NCBI GenBank assembly: GCA_024234875.1
Contig: JACKNM010000008.1
Coordinates: forward strand, 1-64,000
From: Ectothiorhodospiraceae bacterium
GTDB taxonomy: Bacteria > Pseudomonadota > Gammaproteobacteria > HK1
Length of the DNA: 64,000 nt
Direction of reading: 5' to 3'
A program made the translations under genes and the position numbers. Below the pieces are notes generated by a model. It was not told the origin of the DNA, did not search any database, and saw nothing but the letters and a program-made list of their open reading frames with translations. Of this stretch, positions 8,298 to 17,331 are shown piece after piece. How positions within the stretch are numbered: the first letter of the stretch is position 1; each line of letters begins with the position of its first letter.

Positions 8298-9130
8298 CGG
8301 CTCACGGCTCCACCGAGGGTCGGGAGGCCGGCCGGGCTCGACCGCGCCGCCGCGTCGGCCGGTTCCTCCTCCTCCAGCTCGACCTCCGGGAACGCGTCCT
8401 CGGACTCGGTGTCGGTGAGACGGCGCGCGCGCACCACGCTGCCGTCCTCGCGCGTCTCCAGCGCGCGCTCGAAGCGGACCGCGTCGGTCCGCGGATTGAC
8501 GATGAGCGGCGGCCAGCGCCCCGCGTCGCGGGTGGTGATGTCGATGCGCACGAGCGCCGGCAGGCGTCTTGCCCGGCGCCATTCGTCGTGCCAGGACGGG
8601 GAGCGCTCGTCGTCGACCACGCCGAAGTATGCGAGCTCGAGCTCCGTCACCCCCTCGGCGAGGGTCCGCCGCTCACCGGCCGCGTCTCCGGCGTCGGACA
8701 TGGTCTGGGTGAGCGACGCCCGCTCCAGCACCAGCGCGCGACCGTCCTGCGCATCGGCCAGCCCGATCCGCACCCGGTGGATGCCGCCGGTCCCGATGTA
8801 GGCCGGCACCTCGGCCAACCACACCGCGCCGCCACGATCGCCCTCGAACCAGAGGTGCCACGCGTTGCGCTCCACCACCGCGAGCGGTACCGCGCCCTCC
8901 AGCTCGCGTCGCAGGAAGCCCTGCACCAGGCGCACCGTGTCGGTGGCATCGATCCGCGACGCGCCGGCCGAGAACGTCCGTCCGGCGAGCGAGAGCCCGG
9001 CATAGGCGAGCGACGAGAGCAGCGCGAACACGGTCAGCCCGACCAGCAGCTCGAGCAGGGTGAAGCCGCGCGCGCGGCGCGGCCCGCGGTGGCTGGCGGG
9101 AGGCCCCGGGGAGCGACCGCGGGTGCTCAT
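8294..9130 (-). CDS. gspJ: Type II secretion minor pseudopilin GspJ
   Basis: 278 residues. Prepilin signal ARGFTLLELLVGLTVFALLSSLAYAGLSL with Glu5 of the mature helix, then a globular domain with VQGFLRRELEGAVPL and a conserved LExASLTQTM / GVTELELAYFG pair of segments that mark GspJ. It ends in an acidic tail (SEDAFPEVELEEEEP) that is longer than usual. Start ATG at 9130 overlaps the gspI stop. It is part of the tip complex with GspI, GspK and GspH. Confidence 0.9.
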   Translation of the reverse strand: MSTRGRSPGPPASHRGPRRARGFTLLELLVGLTVFALLSSLAYAGLSLAGRTFSAGASRIDATDTVRLVQGFLRRELEGAVPLAVVERNAWHLWFEGDRGGAVWLAEVPAYIGTGGIHRVRIGLADAQDGRALVLERASLTQTMSDAGDAAGERRTLAEGVTELELAYFGVVDDERSPSWHDEWRRARRLPALVRIDITTRDAGRWPPLIVNPRTDAVRFERALETREDGSVVRARRLTDTESEDAFPEVELEEEEPADAAARSSPAGLPTLGGAVSR

Positions 9131-9567
9131 CGGCGCCGCTCGCTGGCGTTGAGCACGAGCGCGCCGAGCTCGACGCGGGTCCGGCCGCGCCCGTCCTCGT
9201 CGCCCACTCCCACGGTCACCAGGTAGGCGGTGGCGGGAAGCCCGTCGACCGGGCCGAGCCCGTCCTCCGGATAGGGCTCGACCCGGCGCCACCACACGAG
9301 ACGTTCCCCGCCGTCACCGACCGATTCCTCGCCCCGCGCCTCGCCGACATCCAACCGTTCCGTGGCGCGCGCCTCGTCGAGCTTGGAGCGGGCCAGCAGC
9401 AACGCCCGCCCGTGCCGGTGGGCGCCGTCGAGCGCGCGGGTGGCGCTCGCGATCGCCTCGAAGCCGGCAGCGAGCACCAGAGCCAGCACCGTCAGCGCCA
9501 CCAGGATCTCGATCAGGGTGAAGCCGGTCGCCCCCGCTGCCCGCCCGCATCGCCGGTAGCTGCTCAT
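9127..9567 (-). CDS. gspI: Type II secretion minor pseudopilin GspI
   Basis: 146 residues. Prepilin N-terminus ATGFTLIEILVALTVLALVLAAGFEAI, followed by the ALLLARSKLDEARA segment that is characteristic of GspI. It is the core partner of GspJ and GspK. The ATG at 9567 overlaps the stop of gspH. Confidence 0.9.
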   Translation of the reverse strand: MSSYRRCGRAAGATGFTLIEILVALTVLALVLAAGFEAIASATRALDGAHRHGRALLLARSKLDEARATERLDVGEARGEESVGDGGERLVWWRRVEPYPEDGLGPVDGLPATAYLVTVGVGDEDGRGRTRVELGALVLNASERRR

Positions 9568-10109
9568 CCGCCGGCCCGCACGGCCGAGCCGTCGTCGCCG
9601 TCGAGGATCCGGATCCGACCCGTCAGCCAGTCGACGTCGACCGCCACCGCGCGCTCGCCGGCGCGCAGCCCCACCCGACCGCCGGTCGAGCTGCCGTCGG
9701 GAAAGAAGCGGATGGTGGCCCGAGCGTCGTCGATACGCTCCGATCGCGCGGTGTAGAGGTCGAGATCGATGTCCGACGACACCGCGCGGCTACGCCCGCC
9801 GTCCTCGAGTCGAAAGCGCCGAGCCTCGACGTCGATCTCGAGCCCGTAGGGGCGGTTACGCGTGATCGCCTCGGAGCGCGCCTGGCGCAGGCCGGCCGCG
9901 AGCTGGCGGGCGGCGGCCTCGAGCTCGGCGGACGACGTCCCGCGCAGCGCCGGCACCGCAACCGCCCAGGCGAGAACCAGGATGACCAGGGCCACCAGTA
10001 GCTCGACCAGGGTGAAGCCACGGACTCGGCGTCCGCCCCGGGTCGGCGATGCGTCTAGCCGAGATTGCCCCGTGCGCACACCGTCGACCCGCTCGCGGAG
10101 CGTCGACAC
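9564..10109 (-). CDS. gspH: Type II secretion pseudopilin GspH
   Basis: 181 residues. Prepilin cleavage site and helix RGFTLVELLVALVILVLAWAVAVPALRG preceded by a leader of about 30 residues, then ARQLAAGLRQARSEAITRNRPYGLEID, the typical GspH/FimT helix, and a C-terminal domain with FFPDGSSTGGRVGL. The start chosen is GTG at 10109, 4 bases after the gspG stop; a GTG inside the leader is an alternative, so the leader length is uncertain. Confidence 0.88.
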   Translation of the reverse strand: MSTLRERVDGVRTGQSRLDASPTRGGRRVRGFTLVELLVALVILVLAWAVAVPALRGTSSAELEAAARQLAAGLRQARSEAITRNRPYGLEIDVEARRFRLEDGGRSRAVSSDIDLDLYTARSERIDDARATIRFFPDGSSTGGRVGLRAGERAVAVDVDWLTGRIRILDGDDGSAVRAGG

Positions 10110-10113
10110 CTGC

Positions 10114-10551
10114 TCACTGCCAGCTCACGATGTCACGGTTCTCGCCGTCGCCTCCCTCCGAGCCGTCGTCACCGAGCGACAGGAGGTCGTACGGACCGTG
10201 CTCGCCGGGGAGACGGTAGACGTAGTCACGTCCCCAGGGATCCTTCGGCACCGACTCCTTCTTGAGGTACGGCCCGTTCCAGCGGTCGGCGCCGGCGGGC
10301 TTCTCGACCAGGGCCTCCAGGCTCGGTGGGTAGGTTCCGACCTCGAGCTTGTAGAGGTCGATCACCGCACTCAGGTTCTCGATCTGGACCCGAGCGGCGT
10401 CGCTCTTCGCGCCACCGAGCCACTTCATCGCCTGCGGTGCCGCGACCGCGGCGATCAGCGACAGGATGGCCAGCACCACCAGCAACTCGAGGAGGGTGAA
10501 TCCGAGGTTCGGGCGACGCCGACGCGTCGGTGGGGTCTCGTCCTTCGACAT
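10114..10551 (-). CDS. gspG: Type II secretion major pseudopilin GspG
   Basis: 145 residues. Prepilin N-terminus NLGFTLLELLVVLAILSLIAAVAAPQ, followed by the strongly conserved GspG features ALDxYKLEVGTYPxxLEAL, GPYLKKxxVPKDPWGRDYVYRLPG and LLSLGDDGxEGG, which form the calcium-binding loop of major pseudopilins. A GGAG site lies 6 bases before the ATG. It forms the shaft of the pseudopilus that pushes substrates through GspD. Confidence 0.96.
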   Translation of the reverse strand: MSKDETPPTRRRRPNLGFTLLELLVVLAILSLIAAVAAPQAMKWLGGAKSDAARVQIENLSAVIDLYKLEVGTYPPSLEALVEKPAGADRWNGPYLKKESVPKDPWGRDYVYRLPGEHGPYDLLSLGDDGSEGGDGENRDIVSWQ

Positions 10552-10618
10552 CTTCGCTCCGCGAGAATGGCGCCGGGGCAGTGTATCAGCGCGGCGATGC
10601 CATCCGGTGGTGGGTCAA

Positions 10619-11833
10619 TCAGAACGCGAGCTCGTTCACACGTAGCACCGCCGCCAGGACCGACAGGATGATGCCGGCGATCAACACGCCGAGGCCCAGG
10701 ATCAGCACCGGCCCGAGCAGCGACGTCGCGCGTCGCACCGCCACCTCGACCTCGCCGTCGTAGATGTCGGCGAGCCGCAGCAGCATGCCCTCCAGATTTC
10801 CGCTGCGCTCGCCGACCTCGACCAGGTGGGCCGCGAGCCGTGGAAAGACCTCGGCCTCGGCCAGGGGTCTCGCGACACCCTCGCCCTCGCGCACGCTGGT
10901 CGCGATCCCTTCGACCGCCGCGCGCACGAAAAGGTTTCCGATCACGTCCTTGGCGATGCGGATGGCGGTGAGTAGCGGCACGCCGTTGCGTAGCAGGGTG
11001 CCGAGGGTGCGCGTGAACCGGGCCGCCTCGACTTTCGAGACCAGGTCTCCGATCACCGGTAGACGGAGCACCGCCTCGTCGAATCGCAGCCGCACCGGCT
11101 CGCGGGCGAGCAACCGTCGCGCACCGACCCAGAGTGCAATCCCCAGCAGCGCGATGACCCACCACCAGCGCTCGATCACGTCGCCCACCGCCACCACCAC
11201 CTGGGTCGCCAGCGGCAGCTCGACCCGGGCGTCGGCGAACATCACCTCCACCCGCGGCACCACCACGCCGAGGATCACCGCCAGGCACAGGATGGCCACG
11301 AAGACCAGAATCACGGGGTAGACGAGCGCCTGGCTGGTGGCCTCGCGGAGCGCACGCGCGCGCTCCAGGAACTCGGCGAGTCCTTGCAACGCCGGCTCCA
11401 ACGCCCCGCTCGCCTCACCGGCGCGCACGATGCTGCGGTAGAACCGCGAGAAGGTCTCGGGTGCGGCCTCCATCGCGGCGGACAGGTCCTGACCCGAGCG
11501 CACCGCGGTCAGCAGCCGCTCGATGAGGCTGCGCAACGGTCCGGGTTGCGCGAGGTCGCGCAGCGCCTCGAGCGCGCGGTCCACCGCGAGCCCGGCGCCG
11601 AGCAGGGTCGACATCTCGACCGTGAACATGCCGAGATCCGCGGCCCGAATCCGTCGCGGGGCAAACAGCCGCCGACCGCCTCCGGTCGCGGTACCCGCCA
11701 CCTCGTCGACCCGGATCGGCACGTGCCCCTGGCCTTGCAACAGGCGCACCACCACCTCGCGGTCGGGCGCGTCCATCTGCCCGCCGACGACCTCACCCGC
11801 CGCCGACGCCGCCTTGTACCGGTACCTGGGCAA
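10619..11833 (-). CDS. gspF: Type II secretion inner-membrane platform protein GspF
   Basis: 404 residues. Two repeated GspF cytoplasmic domains (GMFTVEMSTLLGAGLAVDRALEAL... and AARFTRTLGTLLRNGVPLLTAIRIA...) and three membrane helices (near residues 170-195, 215-235 and 370-395). The start is TTG at 11833, which gives the standard opening MPRYRYKAASAAGE and has GGAG 9 bases upstream; no ATG is in a sensible place. Length then equals that of the family. It bridges the ATPase and the pseudopilus base. Confidence 0.92.
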   Translation of the reverse strand: MPRYRYKAASAAGEVVGGQMDAPDREVVVRLLQGQGHVPIRVDEVAGTATGGGRRLFAPRRIRAADLGMFTVEMSTLLGAGLAVDRALEALRDLAQPGPLRSLIERLLTAVRSGQDLSAAMEAAPETFSRFYRSIVRAGEASGALEPALQGLAEFLERARALREATSQALVYPVILVFVAILCLAVILGVVVPRVEVMFADARVELPLATQVVVAVGDVIERWWWVIALLGIALWVGARRLLAREPVRLRFDEAVLRLPVIGDLVSKVEAARFTRTLGTLLRNGVPLLTAIRIAKDVIGNLFVRAAVEGIATSVREGEGVARPLAEAEVFPRLAAHLVEVGERSGNLEGMLLRLADIYDGEVEVAVRRATSLLGPVLILGLGVLIAGIILSVLAAVLRVNELAF

Positions 11834-11901
11834 GCTGCGAATCTCCGAACAAGACCATGGCGCCGGGCCGCGACGTGCGCCGGGTATCGGGTCCCGCCCT
11901 C

Positions 11902-13623
11902 TCAGGCTTCCTGGGTCACCCGCTCGACCTCCTCCACCGAGGTGACGCCGATGCAGGCCTTGGCGAGCCCGTCGTCGTGCATCGTGCGGCTTCCGTCCTC
12001 GACCGCGGCACGGGCGATGGCGCGCGCGTCGTGGCGGGCGAGCACCGCCTGACGCACCCGCTCGGACATCGGCAACAGCTCGACGATGTTGGTGCGGCCC
12101 CGGTAGCCGACACCGTCGCAGTGCTCGCACCCGCCCGGGCGGTACAGCGTCACCGGTCCGGTGGCGACGAACCGCCGCAGCCGGAGCTCGTCGACCAGGT
12201 CCGGGGGCGCGGTCTGCGCCACGCGGCAGTGCTCGCACAGCACGCGGACCAGGCGCTGGGCGACGACGCCGTTGACGGTGGAGGTCACCAGATAATCCTC
12301 CACCCCCATGTCGAGCAGGCGGGTGACGGTGCTCGCGGCATCGTTGGTGTGCAGGGTCGAGAACACCTTGTGACCGGTCAGCGCCGCCTGCACCGCGATG
12401 CGCGCGGTCTCGATGTCGCGCATCTCGCCGACCATGATGACGTCCGGATCCTGGCGCAGGATGGACCGCAGCGCGTTGGCGAAGGTGAGTCCGATCTGGG
12501 GCTTGACCTGGATCTGGTTCACCCCCTCGAGCTGGTACTCGACCGGGTCCTCGACCGTGAGGATTTTCTTGTCAGGGGTGTTGAGCTGGTGCAGCGCCGC
12601 GTACAGCGTGGTGGTCTTGCCGCTTCCGGTCGGCCCGGTGACGAGCACGATTCCCTGCGGCCGGGCGAGCATCGCCCGCAACACCGTCAGGCTCTCGCCG
12701 TCGAAGCCGAGCGCGGTGAAATCGAGCGGCACGCTCCCCTTGTCGAGGATGCGCATGACCACGCTCTCACCGTGCATCGTCGGCACCGTCGAGATGCGCA
12801 TGTCGACCTCGCGCCCCTCGACGCGCAGCTTGATCCGTCCGTCCTGAGGGAGTCGGCGCTCGGCGATGTTGAGATTCGCCATCACCTTGATGCGTGAGAT
12901 CACCGCCGCGGTCGAGCGCACCGGCGGCGCGTCCATCTCGCGCAGGACGCCGTCGACGCGGTAGCGGATCTTCAGCACCGACTCGAACGGCTCGATGTGG
13001 ATGTCCGACGCGCGGCCGTCGATGGCGCGCGCGATGAGCCCGTTCACCAGACGGACGATCGGTGCTTCCGAGGCGAGGTCGCGGAGACGCTCGATGTCGT
13101 CCGCCTCCGCCTCGTCCTCGCCCACCAGCGCGGGCACGATCTCGTCGAGCCCACCCTCCCCGTGCTGGCGCTGGATGGCGGCGTCGATCTCGCTGCCGAC
13201 CCCGACTCGGGGCAGGACCGGGCGACCGAGCGCGAGGCGCAGCGCGTGCACGGTGGAGGCGTCGTCCGGATCCGCCATCGCCACCACCACCCCGGCCGGG
13301 GTGTCGTCGATGGGAATCGCACGGGCGCGCTTGAGGAACTCGGGGGGGATGCGGACACCGGCGACCGGCGCCTCGGGATAGTCCCGGGTGGCGACGAGCG
13401 CGAGGCCGAGCTGCTCCGCGAGAACCTGCGCGAGGTCACGCTCGGCGACGAAGCCGAGCCGAACGAGCAGATTGCCGAGCCGCTCGTCGCTCTCGCGCTG
13501 CAGGCGGAGCGCGCGCTCGAGCTGCGGAGCCGGCAGGACGCCACGGGCGACCAGCAACGCACCGATGCGGCGGTCCTCCGCTTCGGCCTCGGTGGTGGGA
13601 TCGATGGGTGCCGGCGTCGCCAT
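11902..13623 (-). CDS. gspE: Type II secretion assembly ATPase GspE
   Basis: 573 residues. N-terminal MshEN-like domains (residues 15-165), then the secretion ATPase domain with ASDIHIEP, Walker A GPTGSGKTTT near residue 330, the Asp box, EDPVEYQLEG, Walker B ILRQDPDVIMVGEMRD and the His box STLHTNDA. Two CxxC pairs (CEHC and CEHC near residues 450-480) form the zinc site seen in GspE. It powers pseudopilus assembly from the cytoplasm. It is the first gene of the gsp operon, 84 bases downstream of the Fur-family gene. Confidence 0.96.
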   Translation of the reverse strand: MATPAPIDPTTEAEAEDRRIGALLVARGVLPAPQLERALRLQRESDERLGNLLVRLGFVAERDLAQVLAEQLGLALVATRDYPEAPVAGVRIPPEFLKRARAIPIDDTPAGVVVAMADPDDASTVHALRLALGRPVLPRVGVGSEIDAAIQRQHGEGGLDEIVPALVGEDEAEADDIERLRDLASEAPIVRLVNGLIARAIDGRASDIHIEPFESVLKIRYRVDGVLREMDAPPVRSTAAVISRIKVMANLNIAERRLPQDGRIKLRVEGREVDMRISTVPTMHGESVVMRILDKGSVPLDFTALGFDGESLTVLRAMLARPQGIVLVTGPTGSGKTTTLYAALHQLNTPDKKILTVEDPVEYQLEGVNQIQVKPQIGLTFANALRSILRQDPDVIMVGEMRDIETARIAVQAALTGHKVFSTLHTNDAASTVTRLLDMGVEDYLVTSTVNGVVAQRLVRVLCEHCRVAQTAPPDLVDELRLRRFVATGPVTLYRPGGCEHCDGVGYRGRTNIVELLPMSERVRQAVLARHDARAIARAAVEDGSRTMHDDGLAKACIGVTSVEEVERVTQEA

Positions 13624-13707
13624 CGGCGAGCTCGTCAGCCGGTCAGGAGCCCGGCGTGGAGGGTTTCCACCACCGCCGGATGCCGATACTCGGCCTGGCG
13701 CCGGGGC

Positions 13708-14259
13708 TCACCGCCGCTCCCGGAGCGGGCGCGAGCGGACCCGGACCACGACGTCGATGCCCTCCAGCGTCACGCCTTCCGGCAGATCGGGAAGACCGAG
13801 CACACGCACCTGCTCCGGAGCCACGTCCCACAGCCGACCGCTGGTCATGTCGAAGACGTGGTGGTGCTCGTCGGTGTTGGAGTCGTAGAAGACCCGTGAC
13901 GGGTCGACGATCACTTCCCGCACCAGCCCGCGCCGCGCGAACAGGTTGAGGGTGTTGTAGACGGTGGCCTTGGAGATCCCGCGGGCGGCGCGCCCGACCG
14001 CCGCCGGCGCCTGTCGCTCGCGCACCCGGGCCAGAATCTGGTCCGCGCTCAGATGCTGGGGCCGCTCGAGCAGCACCGCGGCGACCGCGATCCGCTGCGG
14101 CGTCGGGGCGATGCCGCAGCCGCGCAAGAGGTGCGAGAGTGCATCGGCGCACACCGGTGCCGACGACTCCGGCGCCCGCTCGGCGCCGTCAACGCCCACC
14201 GCGCCATGGTGGTCCACGGGTTGCTGCATCGATTCGTCCGCCAGAGTCACGCCCGGCAT
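13708..14259 (-). CDS. Fur-family transcription regulator, Irr-like
   Basis: About 183 residues. Winged-helix Fur fold with ISKATVYNTLNLFARRGLVREV and a DEHHHVF histidine cluster. The C-terminal CxxC zinc motifs of classical Fur are absent. The end LPDLPEGVTLEGIDVVVRVR closely resembles Irr, the haem-responsive iron regulator first known from Alphaproteobacteria. I infer an iron/haem or peroxide sensor; binding targets are not visible. The start is uncertain: ATG at 14259 or 14229 (the latter with a weak GGCGGA site); the frame extends to 14328 without a good start. It lies upstream of, and on the same strand as, the gsp operon. Confidence 0.82.
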   Translation of the reverse strand: MPGVTLADESMQQPVDHHGAVGVDGAERAPESSAPVCADALSHLLRGCGIAPTPQRIAVAAVLLERPQHLSADQILARVRERQAPAAVGRAARGISKATVYNTLNLFARRGLVREVIVDPSRVFYDSNTDEHHHVFDMTSGRLWDVAPEQVRVLGLPDLPEGVTLEGIDVVVRVRSRPLRERR

Positions 14260-14621
14260 CCGGGCACACGGACCGAAAAGTATACCCGTGCGCCCGCGGG
14301 CCGATCCAGGCGACCCGGAGACCTCCACCCTCGCCCGCCGGAATGATCCGGGTCCGGCCCTCGGGGGCCCGAGCCACGGCGCACGGGCAGAGCACCCGTC
14401 CCGCGGGCCCGTCCGGCTCGCCAGGACGCGCCGGGCGGCGTGCCGGCCGGGCTCGGACTGGCGCCACTCGTCGGTCGCCCCCGACCGTCCGTCGCCTTCC
14501 CCGACGACCGGGTCACAGCGGAGGTGGCGAACGCCCTCGTGCCGGTGTAGACGTCCGTGCGGGTGCCGCTATTCATCGTCGCGGATTCCTCCGCGAACCG
14601 AGCCCACAGGAGCATGAGCGC
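14260..14621. other. Divergent intergenic region (362 bases)
   Basis: Gap between the Irr-like gene (-) and the small secreted protein gene (+). I see no protein with a ribosome site in it. A GTATAC palindrome lies just upstream of the regulator start, in a slightly AT-richer patch (14277-14287), and a short hairpin CGCGGA-TTCC-TCCGCG (14580-14595) precedes the small gene. Promoters for both genes should be here, but none is clear. Confidence 0.4.
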
Positions 14622-14900
14622 ATGAGACTGGCGACGAAGCTGATGGCCGGCGTGGCCCTGGCGACGGTGGTCGTGGCGGCGGGAGCGCAGCAGCGCGATC
14701 GAGACCCGGTGCTGCGCGTGATTCCCCGTGGTCAGGACGGACCCGACGCCTACTACCAGGTGCGCTGCCGCAACGAGAGCACCGGCATGGTGGTCCTGCG
14801 AGACGACCGCGGCGAGGCCTGCGCACAGCCCCGCGGTCGCGACGAGGTGTGCAATCGGGACTGGAATCTGCAGACCGCGGCCGAGGCCGCCTGCCGCTGA
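14622..14900 (+). CDS. Small secreted cysteine-containing protein, unknown function
   Basis: 92 residues, not recognised. Residues 1-23 form a Sec signal peptide (MRLATKLMAG, hydrophobic core, cleavage after VAAGA). The mature part has four cysteines (VRCRNE, EACAQ, EVCNRD, AACR) and is rich in Arg, Asp and Gln, suggesting two disulfides in the periplasm. AGGAG at 14608-14612 lies 9 bases before the ATG. It precedes fimT by 87 bases on the same strand; whether it belongs to the pilus operon is open. Confidence 0.65.
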   Translation: MRLATKLMAGVALATVVVAAGAQQRDRDPVLRVIPRGQDGPDAYYQVRCRNESTGMVVLRDDRGEACAQPRGRDEVCNRDWNLQTAAEAACR

Positions 14901-14987
14901 CGGCGGCGCCGACGCCCGTCGGTCCGGGTGCGCCGCCGGTCGCACCGCCCCTGCGCGAGCCGCACGTCGGTGCTAATTAGGGATCCC

Positions 14988-15632
14988 ATGCGCAAGCAAC
15001 GTGGCATCACCCTCGTCGAGCTGATCGTCGCCCTGGTCGTCGCGGGCATCCTCGCGGCCCTCGGCGCCCCCTCGCTGCGGGACATCTTCCGCAACAACGC
15101 GCGGAGCACGCGCCTCAACGACATGGTGCTGGCATTGAACTACGCGCGCAGTCAGGCGGTCGGGCGCAGCGCGCGGATCACGGTCTGCGAGGTCGACCTC
15201 CGGGCCAATCCCAATCCCACCCAGTGCACCAACCATCCCAACCCGCCCACCACCGGTGTCTTCCAGACCGGCTGGATGGTGTTCCTGGACAATGCCGCCG
15301 GCACCACCGGGGTCGTCGACGCCGGGGAGACGGTGCTGCGGATCTTCCAGCCCGACGGGGCGGGTGATGCCACCTTCATCGGGCGCCGCGCCTCGGACGA
15401 CGCGTTGGCCGGGTTCTTGAGCTACACCGCGAACGGCCTGCTCGACCAGCCGAACGGGGGAATCTACTTCGTGTACTGCGACGGCCGCGGCAACGAATCA
15501 GGCCGGATGGTCCAGGTCTCGCCCACCGGTCAGGCGCGGGTCTCGCGCGACGACGACGGCGACGGCCTGCACGAGGCGAGCTACATCGGCGCGGTGAAGG
15601 AGTTCGGCGGAGGCGTGGTGGCATGTCCATGA
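14988..15632 (+). CDS. fimT: Type IV minor pilin FimT/FimU (GspH/FimT family)
   Basis: 214 residues. Prepilin N-terminus QRGITLVELIVALVVAGILAALGAPSLRD, then RLNDMVLALNYARSQAVGRSARITVCEVD, the hallmark of FimT/FimU, and a C-terminal domain ending in VVACP. Several Cys residues are likely disulfide-bonded. Upstream ATTAGGGA provides a modest ribosome site. It is the first gene of the minor pilin run and its last bases overlap pilV. Confidence 0.9.
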   Translation: MRKQRGITLVELIVALVVAGILAALGAPSLRDIFRNNARSTRLNDMVLALNYARSQAVGRSARITVCEVDLRANPNPTQCTNHPNPPTTGVFQTGWMVFLDNAAGTTGVVDAGETVLRIFQPDGAGDATFIGRRASDDALAGFLSYTANGLLDQPNGGIYFVYCDGRGNESGRMVQVSPTGQARVSRDDDGDGLHEASYIGAVKEFGGGVVACP

Positions 15633-16255
15633 GACGGGGCGCTGGCCGCGAGCGAGGCTTCAGCCTGATGGAGGTGCTGATCGCGTTGCTGGTGCTGGGT
15701 ATCGGGCTGCTGGGGCTGGCGGCGCTGCAGGCGCAGGGCCTGCGCTTCAGCACCGAGTCGTACTCGCGTAGCCAGGCGACGGTGCTCGCCTACGACATCA
15801 TCGACCGCATCCGCGCCAACCGGGCGAACGCGGCGGCGTATGCGGCCGCGAACATCACCGGCGCCGGCGCCGATGCGGTCGATCCGACGACCTGTAACGA
15901 CGCCGACGCAGCGAAGCCGGTATCGGTCACCAACGATCTCGCCTGTTGGTTGCGGGTCATGCAGGGCGACGCCACTGTGGATCCACCGTTACCGGGACTT
16001 CTTCCAGGCGCAGTGCCGACCATCGCCCAGAACGGCGCCAATGCCAATTACCTGGACATCACCCTGACCTGGGTCGACCGCGAGCCGCGTGAGTTCTCCG
16101 CCGACGCCGCGCCGCGCTTCGCGCGTCTGCCGACGACCTCGGACGAGTGCCTGTTCGTCGACGGCAACAACGCCAACGCCGCGGTCGCCGGGCGATCGTG
16201 GAACGGCACCGCCGGCATCTGCATGGTCAGCCAGACCTGGACGGTATACCCATGA
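15623..16255 (+). CDS. pilV: Type IV pilus modification/minor pilin PilV
   Basis: 210 residues. Prepilin N-terminus ERGFSLMEVLIALLVLGIGLLGLAALQAQGLR, followed by ATVLAYDIIDRIRANR, diagnostic of PilV. Two further Cys pairs (TCND...ACWL and ECLF...ICMV). GGAGG lies about 10 bases before the ATG at 15623. Stop overlaps the pilW start (ATGA). PilV is part of the minor-pilin complex that primes pilus assembly and carries PilY1 to the tip. Confidence 0.93.
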   Translation: MSMRRGAGRERGFSLMEVLIALLVLGIGLLGLAALQAQGLRFSTESYSRSQATVLAYDIIDRIRANRANAAAYAAANITGAGADAVDPTTCNDADAAKPVSVTNDLACWLRVMQGDATVDPPLPGLLPGAVPTIAQNGANANYLDITLTWVDREPREFSADAAPRFARLPTTSDECLFVDGNNANAAVAGRSWNGTAGICMVSQTWTVYP

Positions 16256-17331
16256 GCGCCCGACGCCCATCTCGACGTTCGCGCCGCCGTGCCGGCGGCT
16301 TCAGCCTGGTCGAGCTGATGGTGGCGATCGTGATCGGCGCGGTGCTGCTGGGCGGTGCGATCTCGCTCTTCATCACCAATCGCGAGACCTACAACGTCAC
16401 CAGCGACCTGGCGCGGGTGCAGGAGAGCGCGCGCTTCGCGGTCGACATGATGGTGTCCGATCTCCGCATGGCCGGTTATTTCGGTTGCGTCGACGACGTC
16501 AACCGGGTCACCGAGTCGGCCACCGTGGTCGCCGGCGCCGATGCCCTCTGGTCCCTGGCCGGCGGCGCGGCGCTCGAGGGCGTGGACAACTACGCGGCCG
16601 CCGACACCTTCGCGCCCAGCGGCTCCGCGGTCCCGGCCAACCCCACCGACGACGCCGGCGCCGCGGTCGCCGCCTGGTCCACCGTCGTCGGGTCCGACGC
16701 GGTGATGCTGCGTTACATCCGCGCGCGTCTCCCGGCGCATCAGGTGACCGGCTCGACCGGCAACACCGTGACCGTGAACAGCGCGGCCGACTTCGCCGCC
16801 GACCAGATCATCGGCGTGGCGGACTGCGGGGCGGCCGAGATCATGCAGGTGGACAGCATCGCCGGCACCACGCTCACCCTGGACGACGCACTCGGCCGCG
16901 CCTACTCCGCCGCCAACAACCCGGTGGCGGCGCCGATGGTGGCGGTCCGCTACTACGTCGCCGCGAACGCCGCGACCGGCGAGACGGCGCTGTTCCGTGA
17001 CGTGCTCACCGGTAACGCGCTGCGCAGCCAGCGGCTGTTCGACGGGGTCGAGAACCTGCAGTTCCTCTACGGCGTCGACACCAATGGCGACCGGGCGCCG
17101 GACGCCTACTTGAAGGCCGGCGAGGCCGGGCTCCAGAACGCCGGCGACTGGTCGCGGGTGGTGAGCGTGCGCCTGGCGGTGTTGTTGCGGACCCTCGACG
17201 CCTTCGGCACCGCACGCGAATACGTGCTGCCGCCGTTGCTGGACCAGACACACGGTAACAACAATGGGTACAACGACGGCTTTCGTCGTCGCGTGTTCAC
17301 CACCACCGCCGCGGTGAGGAATCTCGGATGA
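16252..17331 (+). CDS. pilW: Type IV minor pilin PilW
   Basis: 359 residues. Prepilin N-terminus AGGFSLVELMVAIVIGAVLLGGAISLFITNRETY, then RVQESARFAVDMMVSDLRMAGYFGC, typical of PilW, and the C-terminal VENLQFLYGVDTNGDRAPDAYL segment. Start overlaps the pilV stop and its own stop overlaps pilX. Confidence 0.94.
   Translation: MSARRPSRRSRRRAGGFSLVELMVAIVIGAVLLGGAISLFITNRETYNVTSDLARVQESARFAVDMMVSDLRMAGYFGCVDDVNRVTESATVVAGADALWSLAGGAALEGVDNYAAADTFAPSGSAVPANPTDDAGAAVAAWSTVVGSDAVMLRYIRARLPAHQVTGSTGNTVTVNSAADFAADQIIGVADCGAAEIMQVDSIAGTTLTLDDALGRAYSAANNPVAAPMVAVRYYVAANAATGETALFRDVLTGNALRSQRLFDGVENLQFLYGVDTNGDRAPDAYLKAGEAGLQNAGDWSRVVSVRLAVLLRTLDAFGTAREYVLPPLLDQTHGNNNGYNDGFRRRVFTTTAAVRNLG

Noticed and set aside
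13643..14152. Open frame overlapping the Fur-family gene on the same strand
   Set aside because: Arg/Ala/Gly-rich frame without motifs; the overlapping frame gives a clear Fur/Irr protein.
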